Source: Nitratidesulfovibrio termitidis HI1
GTDB lineage: Bacteria; Desulfobacterota; Desulfovibrionia; Desulfovibrionales; Desulfovibrionaceae
Assembly: GCF_000504305.1 (NCBI RefSeq)
Contig: NZ_KI632512.1
Location: 151,307-215,306 of the forward strand
DNA length: 64,000 bases
Reading direction: 5' to 3'
Both the position numbers and the translations under genes were made by a program. The notes beneath the pieces are model-generated. The model had not been told where the DNA came from. It worked only from the letters and a program-made list of their open reading frames with translations, and ran no database searches. Of the stretch, positions 55,528 to 63,965 are shown piece by piece (positions within the stretch are counted from its first letter, which is position 1; each line of letters opens with the position of its first letter).

Positions 55528-55646
55528 GACGGCAGCTGTTATGCGAGCGCAACGCGCGAGCATTACAGATGGCGATAGCAGAGCTGGCTACGGCGCGTTG
55601 CGATCGCCATCCGTAATGCTCGAAGACTCGCATAACGGCTGCCGTC
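55528..55646. repeat. Full-length palindromic element in the loop of a hairpin repeat
   Basis: A 119-base inverted repeat starting GACGGCAGC and ending GCTGCCGTC. Each arm also folds alone: GTTATGC...GCATTAC on the left (from 55538) and GTAATGC...GCATAAC on the right. Next to it, the flanks CGCCTCCGGCGGGCAGG (55512-55528) and CCCCTGCACCCCCTTT (55646-55661) are identical, in reverse, to those around the empty hairpin at 21358-21406. The element therefore occupies a hairpin loop. Few Ts follow on the plus strand except CTTTTTCTC. Confidence 0.85.
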
Positions 55647-55788
55647 CCCTGCACCCCCTTTTTCTCATGTCCGCAATACGGAGGGGCACGGCCATCGTCG
55701 TTGCCCCCGATGCAGGGCATGACCGGTCTTCGTGGTCATCCTGTCCTCCGGGATGTGAAAACCGGCCAGCCTTTCCTTCGGAGTCATC

Positions 55789-56529
55789 GTGTATCCAACG
55801 GTTCATCGCCTTCAGCAGCTGTTTCCCAGGGGCCTCAAGGGCATCATCTTCGATTGCGACGGCGTGCTGTTCGACTCGCGCGCGTCCAACATCCAGTACT
55901 ACAACCTCATCCTTGGCGCGCTGGGCCAGCCGCCCATGTCGCGCGCGGACGAGGACTACACCCACATGGCCTCGGTGGGGCAGTCGCTGGCGCGCATCGT
56001 GCCGCCCGCGCTCATGTCGAAACTGCCCGAGGCGCGCAAGCGCATCGTCTACCGGCGCGACATCCTGCCCCTGCTGGAGCCGGAACCGGGCCTGATGGCT
56101 CTGTTGCGCTGGCTGCGCGATGCGGGCCTGCGCCGGGGCATCTGCACCAACCGCACCACCACCATGGAATACGTGCTCGACCACTTCGGCATGACCGAGC
56201 TGTTCTTTCCGGTCATGACGGCGTCGCGCGTGCGGGCCAAACCCCACCCGGAGGGCATCTGCGCCACCCTGGACGCCTGGGGCCTTGCCCGCGACGAGGT
56301 GGCCTTCATGGGCGACACCATCGCCGACGAGGAAACCGCCCGCATGGCCGGGGTGTGCTTTTGGGCCTATCGCAGCCCGTCGCTGACCGCGCGCCTGCAT
56401 CTGGACGACTTCTGGACGCTGCGCCGGGTGCTGGCGGAGTATGTCAGGCAAGAGCGGGGGCAAGAGCGTGGGCAGGGTTGCGCGTGGATGAACGGCGGAA
56501 ACGCCGCGTCCGGCTGCTTCCGCCGCTAG
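55789..56529 (+). CDS. HAD-superfamily hydrolase
   Basis: A 246-residue HAD phosphatase. Motif I is FDCDGVLFDS (D22, D24); motif II is CTNRTTT; motif III is RAKPHPEGICATLDAWG with the catalytic Lys; motif IV is MGDTIADEETA. The cap is helical, as in phosphoglycolate phosphatases. The start is GTG after CGGAG. The C-terminal tail ends in a Gly/Gln/Arg-rich, cysteine-containing stretch that is unlikely to be part of the fold. Confidence 0.85.
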   Translation: MYPTVHRLQQLFPRGLKGIIFDCDGVLFDSRASNIQYYNLILGALGQPPMSRADEDYTHMASVGQSLARIVPPALMSKLPEARKRIVYRRDILPLLEPEPGLMALLRWLRDAGLRRGICTNRTTTMEYVLDHFGMTELFFPVMTASRVRAKPHPEGICATLDAWGLARDEVAFMGDTIADEETARMAGVCFWAYRSPSLTARLHLDDFWTLRRVLAEYVRQERGQERGQGCAWMNGGNAASGCFRR

Positions 56530-56673
56530 GGCGCAACCGGTGGCATCCGGCTGGCGGCGTCATGCGCCCGGTGCAGGAGTAACCACTTTTTGCTTGATTC
56601 TTGTGGCGGGTAAGTGGAAGTATCGGTGTTACGGTCGCCCCTCAATTCCGGGGTGCGCTTAACCGGAGGATTC

Positions 56674-56976
56674 ATGTTCGTTTTCTCGAATCTCATTTTC
56701 GGCGTGGCGCGCGTGCTGGATGCCGTGCTGAACCTGTATTTCTGGATCGTCATTGTTTCGGCGGTCCTCTCGTGGGTCAATCCGGATCCCTACAATCCCA
56801 TCGTGCGCATTCTGCGCAACCTGACGGAGCCGGTGTTCTACCGGGTCCGCAAGTGGATTCCGTTCACCTACCTGGGGGGGCTGGACCTGTCCCCGGTGGT
56901 GGTGTTGCTGGCCATCCAGTTCATCAGCGCCGTGCTTGTCCAGTCGTTGTACCAGTTCGCCGTCACCATGCGATAG
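56674..56976 (+). CDS. YggT-family membrane protein
   Basis: A 100-residue protein with two hydrophobic blocks (ILNLYFWIVIVSAVLSW-like region and LSPVVVLLAIQFISAVLV). The motif NPDPYNPIVRILRNLTEPVF is the YGGT signature. The family is linked to cell envelope and division in several bacteria. CCGGAGG before the ATG at 56674 supports that start over an earlier in-frame codon. It is nine bases before divIVA. Confidence 0.9.
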   Translation: MFVFSNLIFGVARVLDAVLNLYFWIVIVSAVLSWVNPDPYNPIVRILRNLTEPVFYRVRKWIPFTYLGGLDLSPVVVLLAIQFISAVLVQSLYQFAVTMR

Positions 56977-56985
56977 GGGCGTCAC

Positions 56986-57495
56986 ATGTCCGTGAGCCGC
57001 ATAGATCTGCTGAACCACAGCTTTTCCAAGTCCCTGCGAGGCTACACCACCGAAGAGGTGGACAGGATGATGCAGGAGGCTGCGGATGCCATTGGCCGCC
57101 TGAGCGAGGAAAAGGCCGCGCTGGCCGGGCAGGTGGCGCGGCTTGAAGAACGCCTGGCAGAATTCAGGGAGCGGGAATCGACGTTGCGAGACACGTTGAT
57201 GACCACCCAGAGGGTTACCGCCGACCTCAAGGCAAGTGCCCAGAGGGAGGCGCAGCTGATCATCGACGCTGCCCATTCCAAGGCGGAGAACCTCATCAAT
57301 CAGGGGCAGCTCCGCCTTGCGCGCATTCAGGAGGACATAGCCGAGGCCCGCAAGGTCAAGGCGCAGTTCGAGATGAAGGTGCGCGCCGTGGTGCAGCAGC
57401 ACCTGCGCATGCTGGACATGGCCCGCGAGGACGACGAGGAACTGGAGGCCGCCGCGGCGCGTATTGCCGGGCGGCAGAAGGGTGGCCAAGCCTGA
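56986..57495 (+). CDS. DivIVA-domain protein
   Basis: A 169-residue coiled-coil protein. It begins with the DivIVA lipid-binding motif (SRIDLLNHSFSKSLRGYTTEEVD) followed by long heptad-like stretches (EKAALAGQVARLEERLAEFR and further). DivIVA proteins mark curved membranes and recruit division or envelope proteins in Gram-positives; in delta-proteobacteria the role is less studied. It lies nine bases after yggT and overlaps the DUF167 gene. Confidence 0.88.
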   Translation: MSVSRIDLLNHSFSKSLRGYTTEEVDRMMQEAADAIGRLSEEKAALAGQVARLEERLAEFRERESTLRDTLMTTQRVTADLKASAQREAQLIIDAAHSKAENLINQGQLRLARIQEDIAEARKVKAQFEMKVRAVVQQHLRMLDMAREDDEELEAAAARIAGRQKGGQA

Positions 57496-57820
57496 TCCCG
57501 TCCGCCCCGAATGGGCGGCCCCTGCCGGGGAAGGGCAATGGGCGGTGCTGGTGCGGGCGGTGCCCGGTGCGCGCAAAAGCGGGTGCGAGGGCACGGCGGA
57601 CGGAAGGCTGAAGGTGCGCCTGGCCGCACCGGCCGTGGACAACAAGGCCAACAAGGCGCTGGAGGAATTCGTGGCCTCCGCGCTGGGAATGCGCCGCAAC
57701 CGCGTGCGCCTGGTATCCGGCCACACGAGCCGGTTGAAGAAACTGATCGTCGAATCGGATGTGGAGCCCAGCTGGGGCCTGCTTGGCACGTGTGGGAAAG
57801 AACAACCCTCAACGCCATAG
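57482..57820 (+). CDS. DUF167 (UPF0235) protein
   Basis: A 112-residue protein of the YggU/DUF167 family: VLVRAVPGARKSGCEGTADG, LKVRLAAPAVDNKANKALEEF and VRLVSGHTSRLKKLIVE. Function unknown. The GTG at 57482 is a guess; a TTG at 57464 is possible, and neither has an ideal ribosome site. It overlaps divIVA by 14 bases and is 12 bases before the YdcH-like gene. The yggT-yggU pairing is common in proteobacteria. Confidence 0.85.
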   Translation: MAKPDPVRPEWAAPAGEGQWAVLVRAVPGARKSGCEGTADGRLKVRLAAPAVDNKANKALEEFVASALGMRRNRVRLVSGHTSRLKKLIVESDVEPSWGLLGTCGKEQPSTP

Positions 57821-57832
57821 GAGTAAAGTTCC

Positions 57833-58063
57833 ATGGAACCGAAAGACAACGCGCTCATCGAGAAGTACGCCGTCACGGACCCCGAACTGAAGGCGCTATG
57901 GGACGAGCATATTCTGTTCGAGAAACAGTTGGAGAAGATCGAATCCAAGTCGTTCCTGACCCCCGCTGAAGAAAAGCAGGCCAAGGAACTGAAGAAACAG
58001 AAACTCGACGGAAAGACCCGGCTCCACGCCATACTGGACCGGTACCGCGCCTTGGAGGGCTAG
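57833..58063 (+). CDS. YdcH-like (DUF465) small protein
   Basis: A 76-residue, highly charged helical protein. DPELKALWDEHILFEKQLEKIE and LTPAEEKQAKELKKQKLDGK are the DUF465 pattern. Cytoplasmic, no known function. AGGAG is well placed before the ATG. The stop TAG touches the ilvB ATG, so the two are surely on one mRNA. Confidence 0.88.
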   Translation: MEPKDNALIEKYAVTDPELKALWDEHILFEKQLEKIESKSFLTPAEEKQAKELKKQKLDGKTRLHAILDRYRALEG

Positions 58064-59752
58064 ATGGAACTGAACGGGGCCCGGATTCTGCTGGAATGCC
58101 TCAAACGGGAAGGCGTGGACGTACTGTTCGGCTACCCCGGCGGGGCCGTCATAGATATTTATGACGAACTGCCCCGGCACGATATCCGGCACATATTGGT
58201 CCGGCACGAACAGGCGGCGGTGCACGCCGCCGACGGTTTTGCCCGCGCATCGGGCAAGGTGGGCGTCTGTCTGGTCACTTCCGGACCGGGCGCCACCAAT
58301 ACCGTGACCGGCATCGCCACGGCCTATGCCGACTCCATTCCCATGGTCGTGCTGACGGGGCAGGTACCCACCCCCCTCATCGGCAACGACGCCTTCCAGG
58401 AAGTGGACATCGTCGGCATCACCCGCCCGTGCACCAAGCACAACTATCTGGTGAAGGACGTGCGCGACCTTGCCCGCGTGCTGCGGCAGGCCTTTTATCT
58501 GGCCCGCTCCGGCAGGCCGGGTCCCGTTCTTGTCGATCTGCCCAAGGACGTCATGCAGGCGAAGACCGAATTCGCCTGGCCAGAGGACGTCAAGATGCGC
58601 AGCTACAATCCCACCTACCGGCCCAACCTGAACCAGTTGCGCCGCGCGGTGGAGGCCCTTATCGAGGCCAGGCGCCCGCTGTTCTTCGCGGGGGGCGGCG
58701 TGGTCATGTCCGACGCCAGCGAAGAGCTTGGCTGGCTGGCCCGCACCCTGAGCATTCCGGTAACCTCCACCCTGATGGGCCTTGGCGCCTTTCCGGGCGA
58801 CGACCCGCTGTGGCTGGGCATGATCGGCATGCACGGCACCTACGCGGGCAACAAGGCCGTGAACAACGCCGACTGCATCGTGGCCGTGGGCGCGCGCTTC
58901 GACGACCGGGTGACCGGACGCCTTTCCGCGTTTGCCTCGGGCGCGCGCATCATCCACATCGACATCGACCCCACGTCCATCCGCAAGAACGTGCAGGTGG
59001 ACATTCCCGTGGTGGGCGACTGCCGCAAGGCGCTGGCGGGCATCCGCGAGATAGCCACCACCCGCCTGGCCGAAAAGGACTGGGCAACGGCGCACGAGCC
59101 GTGGCTGACCCAGGTTACCACCTGGCGCACCGAACAGCCCCTGACCTACGTGCAGAATGGCTCCATCAAGCCGCAGCAGGTGGTGGAAACCATCTTCTCC
59201 ATCACCCGGGGCGACGCCATCGTCACCACCGAGGTGGGCCAGAACCAGATGTGGACGGCCCAGTTCTTCACCTTCCGCAAGCCGCGCACGCTGCTTACCT
59301 CCGGCGGGCTCGGCACCATGGGCTACGGCTTTCCGGCCGCCATCGGCGCGCAGTTCGCCTTTCCGGACAAGCTGGTCATCGACATGGCGGGCGACGGTTC
59401 CATCCAGATGAACATCCAGGAACTGGCCACCGCCGTGTGCAACAAGCTGCCCATCAAGATCGTGATCCTGAACAACGGCTACCTCGGCATGGTACGCCAG
59501 TGGCAGGAACTGTTCTACCAGCGCAACTACTGCTCCACCTGCATGGAGGCGCAGCCCGACTTCGTGAAGCTGGCCGAGGCCTACGGGGCCGAAGGCTACC
59601 GCATTACCGAGCCGGGCGAGCTGGAATCCACGCTGCGCGCGGCCTTCGCCTCGCCTCACACCGCCGTCATCGACGTGCGGGTGGAACGCGAGGAGAACGT
59701 GTACCCCATGGTGCCCGCTGGCGCGGCCCTGGACGAAATGCTGCTGGTCTAG
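58064..59752 (+). CDS. ilvB: Acetolactate synthase large subunit
   Basis: Thiamin-diphosphate enzyme for the first common step of valine, leucine and isoleucine synthesis. The 562-residue protein has [14 protein letters not shown], the catalytic Glu in [18 protein letters not shown], and the ThDP/Mg motif [20 protein letters not shown]. The catabolic (ALS) type is less likely because a regulatory subunit gene follows. It begins directly after the YdcH-like gene. Confidence 0.96.
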   Translation: MELNGARILLECLKREGVDVLFGYPGGAVIDIYDELPRHDIRHILVRHEQAAVHAADGFARASGKVGVCLVTSGPGATNTVTGIATAYADSIPMVVLTGQVPTPLIGNDAFQEVDIVGITRPCTKHNYLVKDVRDLARVLRQAFYLARSGRPGPVLVDLPKDVMQAKTEFAWPEDVKMRSYNPTYRPNLNQLRRAVEALIEARRPLFFAGGGVVMSDASEELGWLARTLSIPVTSTLMGLGAFPGDDPLWLGMIGMHGTYAGNKAVNNADCIVAVGARFDDRVTGRLSAFASGARIIHIDIDPTSIRKNVQVDIPVVGDCRKALAGIREIATTRLAEKDWATAHEPWLTQVTTWRTEQPLTYVQNGSIKPQQVVETIFSITRGDAIVTTEVGQNQMWTAQFFTFRKPRTLLTSGGLGTMGYGFPAAIGAQFAFPDKLVIDMAGDGSIQMNIQELATAVCNKLPIKIVILNNGYLGMVRQWQELFYQRNYCSTCMEAQPDFVKLAEAYGAEGYRITEPGELESTLRAAFASPHTAVIDVRVEREENVYPMVPAGAALDEMLLV

Positions 59753-59764
59753 GGAGGGCAGCCC

Positions 59765-60256
59765 ATGCGACATGTGCTTTCCGTTCTCGTGGAGAACGAA
59801 CCGGGCGTGCTGTCCCGGGTGGCGGGGCTGTTCAGCGGACGCGGTTTCAACATCGAATCGCTGAACGTGGCCCCCACGCTGGAAGAGGGCGTTTCGCTCA
59901 TGACCATCACCACCAGCGGCGAGGAGCAGATCATCGAGCAGATCGTCAAGCAGCTGCGCAAGCTGGTGACGGTGATCAAGGTGGTGGACTTCATCGACGT
60001 GTCCGCCGTGGAACGCGAGATGATGATGGTCAAGGTGCAGGCCGACGACGCCCGCCGGGCCGAGGTGCTGCGCATTGCCGACATCTTTCGCTGCAAGGTG
60101 GTGGATGTCAGCCTGAACGACCTGACCCTGGAAGCCACCGGCGACCACGGAAAGATCCAGGCCATCCTGAGCCTGCTGGCGCGTTTCGGCATCAAGGAAA
60201 TCGCCCGCACCGGCACCGTGGCCATGCGGCGGTCCATGCAGCCGGAAACGACCTGA
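59765..60256 (+). CDS. ilvN: Acetolactate synthase small (regulatory) subunit
   Basis: A 163-residue regulatory subunit. The N-terminal ACT domain has LSVLVENEPGVLSRVAGLFSG and RGFNIESLNVAPT; a C-terminal half with KVVDVSLNDLTLEATG follows. It binds valine and restores ilvB activity. It is 12 bases after ilvB with GGAGGG between. It is the long (IlvH-like) type. Confidence 0.95.
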   Translation: MRHVLSVLVENEPGVLSRVAGLFSGRGFNIESLNVAPTLEEGVSLMTITTSGEEQIIEQIVKQLRKLVTVIKVVDFIDVSAVEREMMMVKVQADDARRAEVLRIADIFRCKVVDVSLNDLTLEATGDHGKIQAILSLLARFGIKEIARTGTVAMRRSMQPETT

Positions 60257-60588
60257 CACCAGCGGGTCTCGGATAGCGGAGCTTTCAGCCGGAATGTTTC
60301 GGGATATTCACGCGCGGCGGCGGGCAGACAATGCCTTTCGCCGCGCGTCCCGCAACGCGGGGTATTACGGCGCTGATTGAACAAATATTCAGTCCGTCGA
60401 GTTTCGGTACCCCCCAAGGGGTAGCCTTCCGCCGCCGAATCCGGTATCGCAATCCATTGCGGCAGCGCTTTCGCTGCTTACGGTGGCAAACCCGCAAGGG
60501 TGCCGGGGCCACTCCTGGCACCGCGCGGGGTCTTCATACACCGCAACCGTCATTTGAGGACGCCGCACCCATGTGCGGCAGGGAGTAG
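60257..60588 (+). other. Long structured leader between ilvN and ilvC
   Basis: 332 bases without a convincing gene. Hairpins include GCAGCG-CTTT-CGCTGC (60462-60477) and GGTGCC...GGCACC (60499-60522), plus GGTACCCC-CCAA-GGGGTAGCC (about 60406-60426). A weak promoter candidate starts at TTGAAC (60377). I could not match it to T-box, cobalamin, SAM or other classes I know, and an 85-codon frame in it is not rich in branched-chain codons. It probably makes ilvC regulation separate from ilvBN. Confidence 0.5.
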
Positions 60589-61584
<996 letters not shown>

Positions 61585-61615
61585 CCGCCAGCCTCATTGT
61601 CTTGCCTGTCAGACA

Positions 61616-61645
61616 GGGGCCGCTCCGTAAGGGGCGGCCCCTTTT
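61616..61645 (+). terminator. Terminator after ilvC
   Basis: GGGGCCGCTCC (61616-61626) and GGGGCGGCCCC (61631-61641) with a GTAA loop, then TTTT. A classical intrinsic terminator, 32 bases after the stop. Confidence 0.85.
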
Positions 61646-61787
61646 GCGTGCGCGGTGGAAAAGGGCAGGGAGTGGGCGTGGGAAGGCAACCAGCGCGTAC
61701 CAGGGGCCTGGCGGGCTGCGCGCGGCGCGCGGGTGTGCCCCATGGACGCACTGTGTGAGCGAAGACGTGAAAAATTGCGAGTGGGCG

Positions 61788-61816
61788 TTGCCCTGGCGGC
61801 GTTCCGGTAGTATTCT
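61788..61816 (+). promoter_or_regulatory. Promoter of the FMN reductase gene
   Basis: TTGCCC (61788-61793), a 17-base spacer, then TATTCT (61811-61816), in the 311-base gap after ilvC. It gives a leader of about 75 bases; AGGAGA precedes the ATG. The rest of the gap is otherwise featureless apart from the ilvC terminator. Confidence 0.55.
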
Positions 61817-61895
61817 ACGGGTAACGTCGTTTCTCCCCCCGGCTGGCGTACCCGCCGGGAACACGGCGATACCTGAAACCACAGGAGAGACACTC

Positions 61896-62462
61896 ATGAG
61901 CACCATATTCAACGTCGCCGTCATCGTGGGCAGCCTGCGCAAGGATTCGCTGAACCGCAAGATGGCCAAGGCCCTGGTGGAACTGGCCCCGCCTGCGTTG
62001 CGCCTCGAATTCGTGGAGGTGGGCAGCCTGCCGCTGTACAATCAGGATCTGGACGACGAAGGCACCCCGCCTGCCGCCTGGGGTGATTTTCGCAAGACCC
62101 TCAAGGGGATGGACGCCGTATTGTTTCTGACGCCGGAATACAACCGCTCCATGCCGGCCACCATCAAGAACGCGCTGGACGTAGGTTCGCGCCCGTACGG
62201 CAGCAGCGTGTGGAACGGCAAGCCCGCTGCCGTCGTCAGCGTGTCGCCGGGCAACATCGGCGGCTTCGGCGCCAACCATCACCTGCGCCAGTCGCTGGTG
62301 TTCCTGAACATGCCCCCGTTGCAGCAGCCGGAAGCGTACATCGGCGGCGCGGACAAGCTGTTCGGTCCCGATGGCGCCCTTACCGATGCTTCCATGCGCG
62401 AGTTCGGCGCCAAGTTCATGAACGCCTTTGCGGGGTGGGTGGCCACCAACGTCAAGCGCTGA
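61896..62462 (+). CDS. NADPH-dependent FMN reductase (ChrR/YieF-like)
   Basis: A 188-residue flavodoxin-like reductase. The phosphate-binding GSLRKDSLNRK is at about 11-21 and PEYNRSMPATIKNALD carries the flavin contact; the C-terminal half has VSVSPGNIGGFGANHHLRQS. Enzymes of this family reduce quinones, chromate or azo compounds with NAD(P)H. The ATG at 61896 is supported by AGGAGA; the frame extends further upstream but has no better site. Single-gene unit with its own promoter and terminator. Confidence 0.9.
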   Translation: MSTIFNVAVIVGSLRKDSLNRKMAKALVELAPPALRLEFVEVGSLPLYNQDLDDEGTPPAAWGDFRKTLKGMDAVLFLTPEYNRSMPATIKNALDVGSRPYGSSVWNGKPAAVVSVSPGNIGGFGANHHLRQSLVFLNMPPLQQPEAYIGGADKLFGPDGALTDASMREFGAKFMNAFAGWVATNVKR

Positions 62463-62529
62463 CGAAGAGTTTTGGCATGGGGTGAACTGCCCTGATGCCG
62501 TGCGCCGCGACCGCGTGACCTGACGAAAC

Positions 62530-62565
62530 GACGGCCCGCGCTCCTTTTGAGGGGCGCGGGCCGTC
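62530..62565. terminator. Terminator after the FMN reductase gene
   Basis: GACGGCCCGCG (62530-62540) and CGCGGGCCGTC (62555-62565), with CTCC/GGGG extending the stem. It lies between convergent genes. Confidence 0.75.
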
Positions 62566-62685
62566 ATGCGTTTGCGGGTATTCTTCACCCCGCACGGGCA
62601 GTACAGGAAGTGGCGATGTGGCTGTGGACTGCGGCGTCCGAAGGCGAGGCAGGGCGGACGGGGTTGCAGCCGCGCCATGCTTCGC

Positions 62686-62901
62686 TCAGGCCCCTTCGGC
62701 CACCAGCCTGGCGTACAGGTCTTCGTGTTCCGGGTACTTCAGCCCTGCGCCGGTCACGATGACGCTGGGGCGCAACTGGTCGGAGCGGGCATCGGTGATG
62801 GGCACGATCTCCCAGCGTCCGTCCTCGCGGCCGACGACCAGTTCCTGCTGCTGCCGGTGGGCAAGCTTGATGGCGAGGATGACGGTTTCCTTGAAGGTCA
62901 T
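62686..62901 (-). CDS. Small hypothetical protein
   Basis: A 71-residue protein (MTFKETVILAIKLAHRQQQE, then VVGREDGRWEIVPITDA and a helical end). No known motif; not a membrane protein. I start it at 62901 because GGAG is five bases upstream; the frame is open further but has no site. Unknown function. Not part of an obvious operon, with 200-base gaps on both sides. Confidence 0.6.
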   Translation of the reverse strand: MTFKETVILAIKLAHRQQQELVVGREDGRWEIVPITDARSDQLRPSVIVTGAGLKYPEHEDLYARLVAEGA

Positions 62902-63055
62902 GGTGGCTCCGTGGCGTTCCTGGGTGCGTGATGCGCGAAGATGCCCGTGCACCCGGCATCGCGTCAAGTACGGCAGGCGTGGAAACAGGGAGAATCCGGC
63001 GGCACGCTGCCGCGCCTGTGCCTCAGTGCAGGCCGGTTGTCCTGCAGCAAATGAA

Positions 63056-63079
63056 AACGGCCCTCCGAAGAGGGCCGTT
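63056..63079 (-). terminator. Terminator after the selenoprotein gene
   Basis: On the minus strand AACGGCCCTC, a TTCG tetraloop, and GAGGGCCGTT, followed by TTCAT after TT. A typical GC hairpin 29 bases after the stop codon of the HesB-like gene. Confidence 0.8.
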
Positions 63080-63107
63080 CGTATGCGTATGACTGGATTC
63101 CGAGAGG

Positions 63108-63428
63108 TTACGAACCGCAGCTGCCAGCGCTGCCGCAGCCGCCGCAGCTGCTGCCGCCGCCAAGCGGCTTGCCGGATTCCACCGAGAACCCCATGTAGCT
63201 GATGTCGATGCGGATGGATTCCGCCATGGTCAGAAGTTCGGCGTTCACGCAGAAGGTGTAGCCGCCTTCTTCGAAGACGTTGTCGGTATCGTTAGGCTCA
63301 TCCAGAGCCAGGGCCAGCCGGGGACCGCTTCAGCCGCCGGGGGCAAGGTAGACCCGGATGGGGTTCTTCTGCTTGTCCGCAAAGTAGGCATCAAGCTCCT
63401 TGCGGGCGTTTTCGGTGATTTCGAACAT
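63108..63428 (-). CDS. HesB/IscA-like selenoprotein with in-frame UGA
   Basis: A 106-residue A-type iron-sulfur-like protein. The reading frame from ATG at 63428 to TAA at 63108 is interrupted only by TGA at 63330-63332 (residue 33), in LAPGG-U-SGPRLAL, where IscA proteins have their first ligand cysteine. C95 and C98 near the C-terminus (GGGSSCGGCGSAGSCGS) match the IscA CxC position, so the protein would have the three-ligand set only if U33 is inserted. GEGYTFC-like block is at 55-60. A short hairpin lies downstream of the UGA (63295-63309). HesB-like selenoproteins are known in sulfate reducers. Frame conservation on both sides argues against a pseudogene. Confidence 0.85.
63295..63332 (-). 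promoter_or_regulatory. Candidate bacterial SECIS element
   Basis: Starting at the UGA (63332-63330, minus strand) a perfect stem GGCUC (63309-63305) with GAGCC (63299-63295) encloses the five-base loop UGGAU. The loop begins 25 bases after the UGA, inside the range described for bacterial SECIS hairpins, and has G in its first two or three bases. A second weak hairpin nearer the UGA (CCGG/CUGG) is an alternative. Confidence 0.55.
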
Positions 63429-63564
63429 GTGTCCTCCACTGTTGGATGTGCGGAGAGCAACAAGTACGTATCCGAGGTGTGTTTGTCAATGAACAGGCCT
63501 TAGGTCCATAGTGATTATCTATGGAACGCTGGGGGCAACGCGAAATCTGGCTCGGCGTTCGCGC

Positions 63565-63595
63565 GTGAAAAAGGGGCTGCATAGCGTGCAACCCC
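63565..63595 (-). terminator. Terminator after the second HesB-like gene
   Basis: On the minus strand AAGGGG, TTGCA, a short loop, TGCA and CCCCTT, followed by TTTCACGC within a T5 run (complement of A at 63566-63570). It separates this gene from the selenoprotein gene downstream. Confidence 0.75.
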
Positions 63596-63671
63596 TTGAA
63601 TTCGTGCGTATGAGAATGGAGCAGGCGTGCCCGGAGCACGGCAGTTGGTGGTGGGCGTCGGCGGGCCAGTC

Positions 63672-63965
63672 TCAGGATGCTTCGGATGTGCGTGCGCTGA
63701 GGGGGCGTTCGCAAATCACTTCGAATCCGGCGTTGCGCGCCTTGATGCGCACGGCGCCTACCTGCTGGGCCAGTCGCTGGCTGATGCAGAAGGTGTAGCC
63801 TTCCACCTGCACCACGTGGTCGCGTTCCGTGGGGGCGTCGGGTCCCAGTACGAGGTGCGGTCCCTTGCTGCCGCGCGGCGAAACGTAGATGCGGATGGGG
63901 CTTTGGGGGTTCTCCGAAAAGTATTCTTCCAGAATGCCCCGCGCGTCGTGTTCGAGGGTGATCAT
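63672..63965 (-). CDS. HesB/IscA-like protein without metal-ligand cysteines
   Basis: A 97-residue paralogue of the selenoprotein at 63108, alignable without gaps over the first 60 residues: IRIYVSPRG-S-KGPHL against IRVYLAPGG-U-SGPRL. Residue 33 is Ser (AGC) instead of Sec, and the C-terminal CxxC is missing. Both keep C60 in YTFC. It therefore cannot bind an iron-sulfur cluster in the IscA way. It lies about 240 bases upstream of the selenoprotein gene, with its own terminator, and may act as a partner or be a diverged relative. Confidence 0.82.
   Translation of the reverse strand: MITLEHDARGILEEYFSENPQSPIRIYVSPRGSKGPHLVLGPDAPTERDHVVQVEGYTFCISQRLAQQVGAVRIKARNAGFEVICERPLSARTSEAS

Noticed and set aside
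57464-57481. TTG start for the DUF167 protein
   Set aside because: It would overlap divIVA more and has no better ribosome site; the GTG at 57482 is as good, so the choice is left open but not preferred.
60257-60588. Cobalamin, T-box or SAM riboswitch before ilvC
   Set aside because: A GGGGCCACTCC stretch recalls part of the cobalamin element, but the other conserved boxes are missing. No T-box or SAM core was found.
63108-63428. Reading the HesB-like gene as a pseudogene or two fragments
   Set aside because: The frame is intact apart from the UGA, the UGA sits at the ligand position, a hairpin follows, and a terminator is placed just after the stop. This is better explained by selenocysteine.
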